From CAYLNH01 sp964384625 (lineage in GTDB: Bacteria; Verrucomicrobiota; Lentisphaeria; JABSQK01), in NCBI GenBank assembly GCA_964384625.1, contig CAYLNH010000005.1, forward strand, positions 1 through 64,000: a DNA stretch of 64,000 nucleotides, given 5' to 3'. The notes beneath the pieces were generated by a model. It was not told the origin of the DNA and made no database searches. It saw only the letters and a program-made list of their open reading frames with translations. A program made the translations under genes and the position numbers. Positions 54,890 to 62,739 of this stretch are shown here, piece by piece (position 1 is the first letter of the stretch; every line of letters begins with the position of its first letter).

Positions 54890-55819
54890 TCAACGCATGT
54901 GGAGTTTTTCGAAGCGTCCGTTCCGGTCGAAGGTGGCGGTGAAGAAACGGTGGCTGATCTGCGCGGTCCAGGTGGTGTCGTCCGCCTGTTCGACGGTGCT
55001 CTGGCGGACGTCGTCGTCGGAGAAGCCGTAGCGTATATGGCCGACCAACTCATAGAAGGCAGCGGCATCGGCTTTGGTTTTGACGACGGGTCTGGCGCCG
55101 CCGAACATCGGGGTGAGGTCGCCGCCGGTGGAGAGGCCGATCAACCCGACCTTGCCGCTGCGGGAGACCCAGTAATGGGATTCATCCCCCTGTTTCGGGA
55201 TATCGAAATAGCGGTGGTCGGGGCAGAGCTGCTGTGTGAGTTTTGGGCGGATGGTTTCGATGTCTTCCGGGGCGATGGTAATGCCTTCGGTTTGCTCCAA
55301 ATGGGTGATAAGGCGTTGCCGCCAGCGGCCGATCTCGAGGGTGAGGACGAGGTCGCGGGCGACGAGTCGGACTTCCGGGTCGGGGCTGTCGGCCGCCCGG
55401 CGCAGTTGTTTCAGAGCGGGAGCGCCGATGGCCGCCAGTTTCTGCCGCGCCCGGCGGCGTTGCTTGAAGTTATCGGCCCCGAGTTCAGCGACCAGTTTTC
55501 TGATCTCGGGTTGGAGCGCATTTTTGATCGCGGCGATGCATCCATCGACGTGTCGGCGGGCTTGTTCAGCGGCTTTCGCATCTTCTGTTTTTACGGTTGC
55601 GAGGGTGTCCCGCAACCGGCGGAGTTTCGGCAGGGCATCGGCGCCCTGATCGGCGAGGGTCTTGAGCGAATCCGTCTTGCCGGCAAGGAGGTCCTTGACG
55701 ATGGGAACGGTATCGGCTTGCTGCGGGTCTGTGGGTTGCGCGTCCGGCGCCGGCAGCGGACCGGCGGCGACGAGCGACAGCAGTATTCCCAAGAGGATAG
55801 TTTGAGTCGTACAACGCAT
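54890..55819 (-). CDS. Exported helical-repeat protein of unknown function
   Basis: A 309-residue protein with a signal peptide (TILLGILLSLVAAGPLPAP). A helical region (about 40-165) contains HEAT-like stretches (RRRARQKLAAIGAPALKQLRRAADSPDPEVRLVARDLV). A C-terminal alpha/beta domain follows (YWVSRSGKVGLIGLSTGG, HRFFTATFDRNGRFEKLHM). I do not recognise the family. It stands alone on the minus strand, with TATAGT 35 bases upstream as a possible -10 element. Confidence 0.7.
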   Translation of the reverse strand: MRCTTQTILLGILLSLVAAGPLPAPDAQPTDPQQADTVPIVKDLLAGKTDSLKTLADQGADALPKLRRLRDTLATVKTEDAKAAEQARRHVDGCIAAIKNALQPEIRKLVAELGADNFKQRRRARQKLAAIGAPALKQLRRAADSPDPEVRLVARDLVLTLEIGRWRQRLITHLEQTEGITIAPEDIETIRPKLTQQLCPDHRYFDIPKQGDESHYWVSRSGKVGLIGLSTGGDLTPMFGGARPVVKTKADAAAFYELVGHIRYGFSDDDVRQSTVEQADDTTWTAQISHRFFTATFDRNGRFEKLHMR

Positions 55820-56112
55820 TGTCAGACGTCCGTTTGCAGATGACTGAAAAGTACTATAGCCGCAGAGCTGTCGGAATGGAAGGGGATCAGGGGATCTGTT
55901 ATCAGTCCCGCAAAAACCGGTCGTGGTACATCGTGGATAGAGGGGTGTTTCTTGTCCGGCGGGGCCGGAGACCGGGCCGGCCCCGTGTCTTGACAGAACA
56001 GCGTTCCAGGGGGTCTGGCCTGGAGCAGCGTCGGCTGGAACCGCTTGGGATCGCGGGCAATGACGGCTCGCCGTAGAAGGCTGGTGAATTACTGAAGCTG
56101 TGACACACGCGA

Positions 56113-58011
56113 TCAGTACAAGCGAATATCGTAGTGATCGTGGTCTTTCATCTTGCGGCGGACGGCGGTGACGTTTCTGGCGCCGCGTTTGTGGAAGTCT
56201 AGGACATTCTGATCCGGTCCGGTCGCGTCGGCTTCGTCAGTGACGTCGTCATCGCCGCCGGTGGCGAAGGCGCGGTCGATGCGGGACTCGGGGCAGAGCA
56301 GATCGCGCGGCAGCAGGTCGCCGCCGTGTCGGACGTTCGTGCTGCGCTGACTGCCGTGGTCCGGGATCTGGTAGTAGTTTCTGGGGGCGCCGGGCAGTCC
56401 CTGTCGCAGCAGGTCCTCCTCGAGTCCGGCCATGACCCGGAACTGCGGGGTGCGTCCGGTCAACGTCAAGGCGGAGTTCTCGCCGGCGTCCCGGATGTAG
56501 AGTGAGATGGCCGCGGTATCCAGCAGACTGCCGTCGGGTTGCCACTCAAGAGTATTCGGGGCGGCCATGGCGGCGAGCAGCGCCGTTTCGAAGTTGGGTT
56601 TGAGCACGATGGTCGGCTCGTAAAGATACCAGTCGGCGACGAGTCGTTCGACGGTTTGGCGCGAAGGAGAGATGATATCATAATTGAGCCCGTCCAACTC
56701 CGGCAGGACGCCGATGTGCGGGCCGAGACAGCTTTCGATGCCGGCGCCGCGCCAGGGCACTTCGAGGATTTCCATGGCCTTGTACAGTCCTAGCCGTTCT
56801 TCGATGCCGGCCAGGGGCGCCAACCCGAAGACGGCCTTCAGAATTGCCAGTTTCTCGCGGGAGTTCTGATCCAGCCAGGGGGACTCTTCGGCTTTGGCCA
56901 GGAACAGCCCGAGAATATCATGGACGGAGTCGCAGACGATCAGCGAGTCGAGGAGCTGCTCGACGCCGCTGGCGTTCCAGAGTGACAGCCGGATGGTCAG
57001 GCGCGAGCCGCTGTCGTCGTCTTCGCTCCATTCGAAGGGATACAGCAGTGCTTTCAGGCTTGCCATGTCATCGGGACTGAACTCCTGCTCGACCGACAAC
57101 CCGGACCAGAATTCTTTGGCCACCGGCTTCTGTCCCTCGGCCTGGCCCAGGCGGATTTCGGAGCCGAGCATTTCGAGCCAGACGCGGACGGTCTTGCCGA
57201 AGCGCAGATGGAGTGCGACAAGCTGGTACAACTCGCGGGTGGCGTAGTTGACCGCGGCAGTGTCCTCCGGTCGGGGCGGCGTGTCCGGGATCTCGACGAT
57301 GCAGTTGCCTTTGATCAGTTTCCGCAGGAACACGCGTTGCTGCGGGTAGGCTTCGGGCAGGAGTTGCTTGAGGTCGAGAATGCCGTCGGGGACAAAGACA
57401 TCGTTGACCTGGTTGATAACCATTTCCTCGACGAAACTGCGTTTCGGCGTGCTGCCGAAAAGCTCCTGAAGCCGTTTCTGGCGGGCGATGAACAGCCGGA
57501 GGATGCTCTTGGGCATGAGCTTGCTGCGGTCCATCTCAGCAATGCTCGCCAGACCGGAGCCGAATTGCGCCAGGACATCGGGGATGCCGTCAAAGACGAC
57601 GATGGTTTCCGGCGTGCCGTCGGACTGCAGCCGCAAAACGGGCAGGCCGGCCAAACGGGCCAGGGCGACATCGATCGGCGGAATGTTGCACCAGACTTCA
57701 CGGATTTCTTCGCGGGCGACATCGCGGTAGTCACGGTTTTGTGCGGGGGCGTTGGCGAGGACTTCTTCGGCCCACGCCATCAGGCCGCCGAAACGATCCG
57801 GTTCCGGGCTGCTGATGATGACGATCGGCGGTCCTTCTTCGATGACCAGCGCCTGGTCCAGGGCCCGGCCGAAGCCCTTTTCCCTGCCGTCCCAACGGAG
57901 GCGTTCGGTTTCTTCCTTGGCACCGGTGTCATAGATGAACCGGGTCCGCATGCCCTCACGCAGGGCGAGGCAGTCTCCAGTTCCCGAGTCGTATACGCGA
58001 AGGATCGTCAT
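56113..58011 (-). CDS. Metallo-beta-lactamase-fold-like protein with degenerate metal motif and large insertion
   Basis: A 632-residue soluble protein. It starts like ComEC-type MBL proteins (LRVYDSGTGDCLALREG, FIYDTGA). The expected HxHxDH metal motif reads SSPEPDRFGGL near residue 70, so the His ligands are gone. A helical insertion of about 450 residues follows. MBL-like sequence returns near 560 (YYQIPDHGSQRSTN, where functional relatives have HHGS). The C-terminus is charged. The likely reading is a non-catalytic MBL scaffold; partner and function are unknown, and no operon neighbour helps. Confidence 0.6.
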   Translation of the reverse strand: MTILRVYDSGTGDCLALREGMRTRFIYDTGAKEETERLRWDGREKGFGRALDQALVIEEGPPIVIISSPEPDRFGGLMAWAEEVLANAPAQNRDYRDVAREEIREVWCNIPPIDVALARLAGLPVLRLQSDGTPETIVVFDGIPDVLAQFGSGLASIAEMDRSKLMPKSILRLFIARQKRLQELFGSTPKRSFVEEMVINQVNDVFVPDGILDLKQLLPEAYPQQRVFLRKLIKGNCIVEIPDTPPRPEDTAAVNYATRELYQLVALHLRFGKTVRVWLEMLGSEIRLGQAEGQKPVAKEFWSGLSVEQEFSPDDMASLKALLYPFEWSEDDDSGSRLTIRLSLWNASGVEQLLDSLIVCDSVHDILGLFLAKAEESPWLDQNSREKLAILKAVFGLAPLAGIEERLGLYKAMEILEVPWRGAGIESCLGPHIGVLPELDGLNYDIISPSRQTVERLVADWYLYEPTIVLKPNFETALLAAMAAPNTLEWQPDGSLLDTAAISLYIRDAGENSALTLTGRTPQFRVMAGLEEDLLRQGLPGAPRNYYQIPDHGSQRSTNVRHGGDLLPRDLLCPESRIDRAFATGGDDDVTDEADATGPDQNVLDFHKRGARNVTAVRRKMKDHDHYDIRLY

Positions 58012-58196
58012 GGGTTCTTTCTCGTCGACTGTTGCACAAACGCACGGCGGACGCTTGCGGCCGGCACAATTGCATCGTCCCTACGGCCATTTAAAATAGC
58101 GCCAACTGCACTACTTTCAATCAATTGTCGGGGGCGTTGCGCCGGCGAGAGCGGTCGTGTATAGTTGGTGCCAAACCCACACAGGAGGAGCTGCAG

Positions 58197-58583
58197 ATGC
58201 ATTGTGTACGCTGCAAGACCGACATGAAGAAGAATAATCTGCGTGGTGTACTCGTTGACCATTGCTCGAATTGCGACGGCATCTGGCTGGACGAGGGCGA
58301 ACTGGACGCGCTGCAGCAGGGCATGCAGAAGAGTCCCGGGGAAATCCGCGCCGAAGGCCGTGAGGAGATGCTGGACGAACGCCGTCGCGGCGTCGAGGTG
58401 TTGGGGCGTTGTCCCAGGTGTCAGAAGGGCCAGGTGCAGGAGAAGTACATGGATGGCGTGATGGTGGACTACTGTTCCGTCTGTAAAGGCATCTTCTTTG
58501 ATCACGGCGAGTTGAAGCAGGTCCTCGACAATCGCGGGCAGGGCTTTTTCGACCGGCTGCGGAAAACGCTGTTCGGCGCCTGA
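58197..58583 (+). CDS. Double zf-TFIIB zinc-ribbon protein
   Basis: A 128-residue protein with two zf-TFIIB-type ribbons: CVRCKTDM...CSNCDGIWLDEGEL at the start and CPRCQKG...CSVCKGIFFDHGELKQ in the second half. ATG 58197 follows AGGAGG; an upstream in-frame ATG would add residues without a ribosome-binding site. These proteins bind zinc; their partner is unknown. It is the first of six closely spaced plus-strand genes. Confidence 0.85.
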   Translation: MHCVRCKTDMKKNNLRGVLVDHCSNCDGIWLDEGELDALQQGMQKSPGEIRAEGREEMLDERRRGVEVLGRCPRCQKGQVQEKYMDGVMVDYCSVCKGIFFDHGELKQVLDNRGQGFFDRLRKTLFGA

Positions 58584-58601
58584 CCCTCACCGGAGCGATC
58601 C

Positions 58602-59222
58602 ATGCATACCATGGACATTGCATCATTCACGGCATTCGGCGCCGGCGTTTTCGCGGCGTTCATTGTGACCCGGTTCACCGGTCCGGGGCGCCGCCGGCGG
58701 AACGTCATCCTCTATGGTCTTGGGGCGATTATGGTGGCGGCGGCAGCGTGCCTGAATCTGGCGGCCTGGCGGCGGTGGTTCATGCCGTCGCTTGACTTCG
58801 TGGCGGGCAGTGCGGTGGTAGTCGTCGAGCAGAGCCGCATTGAGGAGCACCAGCCGCTGCGACGGACGAGCAGCGATCCCTTGACCGGTTATGTGTACGA
58901 CGTGGTTGTGCACTATGTCTTCACCGCGGACGGCCGCAAATGGGTGGGGCACGGGGTGCTGCCGAGTGCCCGCGATCTGCCGGAGAAAGACCAGGCGGAA
59001 GCGAAGCAGGCGAAGTTCTTCCAGCCCGGCGCGAAAGTCACGGTTTACTATGATCCCGATGACCCCTATGAGAATTCTCTCGATACGATTTCCGCGCCGC
59101 CGGGCCGGTTGGACTTGTCCGTTTTTCACGGCATTCTCTTTATCATTACGGCCTTGTCCGCGTTTGCTCTGGGGTATGCCGCCTGGAACAGAAACGACCG
59201 GGCCTCGCGTCTCCCCGATTGA
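58602..59222 (+). CDS. DUF3592 membrane protein
   Basis: A 206-residue protein with helices at about 5-22, 33-52 and 178-198, the last closing the protein. The region between them has the DUF3592 pattern: VVHYVFTADGRKWVG, then FFQPGAKVTVYYDPDDPYENSL. The family is of unknown function, with the beta domain outside the membrane. GGAG lies upstream of the ATG; the gene begins 18 bases after the zinc-ribbon gene. Confidence 0.8.
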   Translation: MHTMDIASFTAFGAGVFAAFIVTRFTGPGRRRRNVILYGLGAIMVAAAACLNLAAWRRWFMPSLDFVAGSAVVVVEQSRIEEHQPLRRTSSDPLTGYVYDVVVHYVFTADGRKWVGHGVLPSARDLPEKDQAEAKQAKFFQPGAKVTVYYDPDDPYENSLDTISAPPGRLDLSVFHGILFIITALSAFALGYAAWNRNDRASRLPD

Positions 59223-59261
59223 GGTAGCGCAGTCATCAGCGCAGAAGGACCCTGACAGACA

Positions 59262-59984
59262 ATGTTTGAGCAGTCATTTCACACCTGTCCGGCCTGCGGC
59301 GTTGAGATTCGCCAACGCCTGGAAGATGAAGACGAATTCCTCTGCGGCTCGTGCGGCCGTCGATTCCGTATTCTGCATGATACGGCCTCCGGCAAAACCG
59401 GACTGATCGACGTCTCCCGCGAGGAGATCCCCGAGCCGCTCTATTTGCCGAAGGGCAGCATCCGTGCCGGCGTCACGGTGTTGCTGTCGCTGGCCAGTTG
59501 GATTCTGATTCTACGCGCCGTCCCGGTGCCGGCCTATTTATTCGGGCTGCTGCTTACGATGATCGGCTACTACTTCGGTTTCCGCAAGAAGCTGAAGGCG
59601 GCCCAGAGCCGCATCCTGGACGCCGCCGCCCATGCCGCCGCCCCGCTGTTTCTGCCCGCCAATGTGATTCGGGTGCTGCTGATCATGGGGTTCTTTGCCG
59701 CGGGTCTGGTCTTGCTTGTCCGGCGGCAGCTGACGGAGATGCGGAATCTTGAGTTTTTTGTGGTCTTCTTTGGTCTGGTGGTCGGCTATCTTTTCGCCAA
59801 GCTCTCCGGGCGGCTGAAGACCACCGCGTTTTTTGTGCTGTTGAATCATGCCAAAGGCCTGCTCGTCATCGTTGCGGCGTTGACGTTGACGGTGCTGTTG
59901 CTGACCGATCTGCAGGCGGGCCGGGCATACTTGAATCTCGGGCTGGCGGCAACGGTCAGTTTCTACTTCGGTTCCCGTTCTTGA
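59262..59984 (+). CDS. Zinc-ribbon multi-pass membrane protein
   Basis: A 240-residue protein with an N-terminal zinc ribbon (CPACGVEIRQ, CGSCGRRF) followed by about six hydrophobic helices from residue 65 on. One pair encloses FGFRKKLKAAQSR. No catalytic motif was seen. It continues the run of zinc-ribbon and membrane genes and may belong to the same envelope process as its neighbours. Confidence 0.7.
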   Translation: MFEQSFHTCPACGVEIRQRLEDEDEFLCGSCGRRFRILHDTASGKTGLIDVSREEIPEPLYLPKGSIRAGVTVLLSLASWILILRAVPVPAYLFGLLLTMIGYYFGFRKKLKAAQSRILDAAAHAAAPLFLPANVIRVLLIMGFFAAGLVLLVRRQLTEMRNLEFFVVFFGLVVGYLFAKLSGRLKTTAFFVLLNHAKGLLVIVAALTLTVLLLTDLQAGRAYLNLGLAATVSFYFGSRS

Positions 59985-60002
59985 CGTTGGAGGACAGCAA
60001 CC

Positions 60003-60248
60003 ATGAGTGAAGACAAGAACAGTCACATCGAGATCGCCTACAGTTCTATCCGCTGCTTCGCGGACGACGGTACGTTGGATCTGAAGGAGCTGAACTCGCT
60101 GCTGAACATCGCTTTGCGCGACGGCAAGATGACGGCCGATGAAAAGCGTGTGTTGGGCAATGTGTTCAAGCAGGTCGACACCAGGCAGGTGACCGACGAG
60201 GTCCGGCAGAAGATCCGGAATGTGAAATCGAAGTACGACATCCACTGA
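60003..60248 (+). CDS. Small TerB-like helical protein
   Basis: An 81-residue acidic helical protein. The segment LNIALRDGKMTADEKRVLGNVFKQV resembles the metal-binding DGxxxxxE loop of TerB-like domains. GGAGGAC precedes the ATG. It lies 18 bases after the membrane gene. Role unknown. Confidence 0.65.
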   Translation: MSEDKNSHIEIAYSSIRCFADDGTLDLKELNSLLNIALRDGKMTADEKRVLGNVFKQVDTRQVTDEVRQKIRNVKSKYDIH

Positions 60249-60331
60249 GCGGCGGCAAGTTGAGACGCGTTCCTTGCATTCACTTGTCCGGCCGAATATA
60301 CTCAGCGCAAACAAGCAAGGGAGACCGTGTG

Positions 60332-61078
60332 ATGTGGGAGAGACGGTTCGGGTCGAGGCGGCGCTTCACGTTGATTGAGCTGCTGACGGCGATCGCGGTC
60401 ATCGCGATCCTGATCGCGCTGCTGCTGCCGGTGTTGAGCCAGGCCAAGGAGTCGGCGCGGCGGGTGGTGTGCGCTTCGAATCTGCGGCAGCAGGCGCAGG
60501 GACTGATGTTGTACGCGGAAGAAAGCAACGACTGGCTGCCGCCGTCGACGCTGATGGGGGTCGAGACGATCGAGTACACGCATTGGCCGCGCTGGTTTGC
60601 CTATCCCGGCAGTACGACCTGCCACAATCTGGGGTATCTCTACACCGGGGAGTATATCGTTGATCCACGCGTGTTTTACTGCCCGAGCATGGCGCACGTT
60701 GCTTTTCGCCTGGAAACCTATGAGCCCTTTCCGACGGCCTTCAAGCCCGGTCCCGGTTCCGTTCTCGGTGTGCGCATCCCCTATCTTTACAACTGCTGGA
60801 TTGCGGACCGCAACGGAGGAAATCGGAACCGGGCCTACCGGCGCCTGATGGGCATGCCGAACGAACGCAGTCTCGGGCTTGATCTGCTGGGGGGACAGGA
60901 GTACACTGCACATGCCAGAGGCATGATCGGCTGGAACCTGATGTATCCCGACGGACATGTGAGCTTCGCGCGGTCGCGCCGGGTCTTTGAGCACGACCTC
61001 CTGCTCCCCGGTTTCGGCAACCAGAACTTCACCGCATTCTACAATGCCCTTGAAACCCTGGAGCAGGCCAATCCATGA
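60332..61078 (+). CDS. Prepilin-type (type II secretion pseudopilin-like) protein
   Basis: A 248-residue protein with a basic leader and prepilin cleavage/methylation signal RRRFTLIELLTAIAVIAIL and a hydrophobic helix. A body with a Cys pair and a C-terminal DGHVSF motif follows. This layout is highly amplified in Lentisphaerota and other PVC bacteria, where many copies are surface or export proteins, not pilus subunits. ATG 60332 follows GGGAG by 8 bases; GTG 60329 is the alternative. The stop overlaps the next gene by four bases. Confidence 0.88.
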   Translation: MWERRFGSRRRFTLIELLTAIAVIAILIALLLPVLSQAKESARRVVCASNLRQQAQGLMLYAEESNDWLPPSTLMGVETIEYTHWPRWFAYPGSTTCHNLGYLYTGEYIVDPRVFYCPSMAHVAFRLETYEPFPTAFKPGPGSVLGVRIPYLYNCWIADRNGGNRNRAYRRLMGMPNERSLGLDLLGGQEYTAHARGMIGWNLMYPDGHVSFARSRRVFEHDLLLPGFGNQNFTAFYNALETLEQANP

Positions 61079-61437
61079 AACCGGACATCGACGGTACGTC
61101 TTTTGGTTCCATCGTGATCGACGGCAAGACTTACAAGCACGACGTGGTTATCCGCCGCAACGGCCGGGTTGAGAAACGCAAGAAACATCTATCCCGCGAG
61201 GTCTACGGCAATTCGCACACGGTGGCACTGGCCGAGGCGAAGGACCTCCTTGAATCGGGAGTGACCGAAGTTGTGATCGGCACGGGGCAGAACGGCGTTC
61301 TGACGGTGTCGGACGAGGTCCTTGACTATCTCGAGGACCGGGAGATTGACGTGGTGGAGTTGGCGACGCCGGAGGCGATCGAGATGTGGAACGCCATGGA
61401 TGAGGACGTCGTCGGCCTGTTTCACGTGACCTGTTGA
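61075..61437 (+). CDS. Mth938-like domain protein
   Basis: A 120-residue protein of the Mth938/NDUFAF3-like fold: ISFGSIVIDGKTY-like start (TSFGSIVIDGKTY), VTEVVIGTGQNGVLTVSDEV, and VVELATPEAIEMWN. The prokaryotic members have no settled function. ATGA overlap with the prepilin gene shows they are cotranslated. It ends the six-gene run. Confidence 0.85.
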   Translation: MKPDIDGTSFGSIVIDGKTYKHDVVIRRNGRVEKRKKHLSREVYGNSHTVALAEAKDLLESGVTEVVIGTGQNGVLTVSDEVLDYLEDREIDVVELATPEAIEMWNAMDEDVVGLFHVTC

Positions 61438-61519
61438 CGTGCGATACCGGGGGGCTTTCCGCGGTCCGTCGCCCGTCTCTTTGACGGCGGCGCCGCAAAG
61501 CGGTCGGGCGATTGTCCCG

Positions 61520-62644
61520 TCAGTCCGTGCCGGCGGCGAGTTCGGCGGCGTCGGCCGCCATCAGCAGTGACTGATACCCATTGTGCTCCGATACCAACCG
61601 CCGGTGTTCCGGGTTCTGGATCGCGGCGATCTGGTCGTCGAGCAGTTGGCGCACCATATAGCCGTAGATTTCCTGTTTGGCCATGCCGTTATCGCCGGCG
61701 ACGCGGAAATGTCCGTCGGCGGCGAATAACTTATGCAGGCCGACGCCCCGTCGTTCTTCGCCGGCATAGCCGAGAACCGTTTCCTGTTTGCCGTTGGGCA
61801 CCAGACTGGTCACCGCTTCGGCGTCGGCGGCAGTCGCGATGAAGTCGATCTTGATCGCGGTCGGCACCCACTCAAACAACCGGATATCGCCGCGTTCACA
61901 GACGATGCGAAACTCCTGGCGATCGAGGCGGCCGGGCTGATGAAAGCCGTGATAGAAACTGCTCAGCACGTCGTCTGGATGGCGCACGAGGGCGTGTACC
62001 TGTTCCTCGATCTGCGGGGCGCCGGGCCGCGTGCCGGCCTGGGCGGCTTCCACCCGGCCGTCGCCGAACCAGCCGTTGTATAGGTCGAAGAAATGGACGG
62101 CGTGCTCAATGAAGATGCCGCCGCTTTGTTCTTTGTCCCAGAACCAGTGATCCGGCGTGAGTTTGTCATCACCGGCATAGTTCTCGAACATCGCGTGGAT
62201 CGGGTGTCCCAGGAGTTCCTGTTCCAGGATCTGCGTGACACTGCGTCAGAGCGGATTGTACCGCATCATCAGGTTGACTGCGAGGATGCACTGTTGCCGC
62301 CGGGCGGCTTCCATCATCTCTGTCGCGTGTTCGCGCCGGGTCGCCAGCGGCTTTTCGCACAAGACGTGCTTGCCTCGGTCGAGCGCCTGCAGGTCGAGCG
62401 AATGATGTGTTTTCGGCGGTGTCGCCAGGTGTACAAGATCGATCGCGGCTTCGGCAAGCAGGTCGTCGACGGAGTCAAACACCGTCAACCCCAACCGACT
62501 GCCGGTCTGCCGGGCCAACTCCGGTACGGTGTCGGTGACGCCGATCAGGCGGACGTTATCCATTTCTCTGAACTGGTCGAGACAGAAATTGCCGAAGGCC
62601 CCACAGCCAATCAGGCCGAAACCAATCGCGTTTTCTCCGGTCAT
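61520..62644 (-). pseudogene. Gfo/Idh/MocA family oxidoreductase interrupted by an in-frame TGA
   Basis: A 374-codon NAD(P)-dependent sugar dehydrogenase-like gene. ATG 62644 follows GGAGGG. It has the Rossmann loop GLIGCGAFGN, the conserved HVLCEKPLA motif, and the C-terminal domain (FENYAGDD, HWFWDKEQSGGIFIEHAVHFFDLYNGW). A TGA at 62246-62248 (after MMRYNPL) splits it, yet the frame continues unchanged with RSVTQILEQELLGHPIHA, so only one base differs from an intact gene. It could be a recent nonsense mutation or a sequencing error. It lies 80 bases downstream of the beta-helix gene on the same strand. Confidence 0.75.
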
Positions 62645-62739
62645 TACGGTTCCCTCCACAGTTCTCGTTGCGTGCTTGCGTCCATGGTCGCGGCACGGCG
62701 CGGCGGTTGCCGGCGGGCGGCCGTTGTATAGTCAAATCG

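Noticed and set aside
62246..62248. Selenocysteine insertion at the in-frame TGA
   Set aside because: The family has no conserved Cys at this position, and I saw no clear SECIS-like hairpin just downstream.
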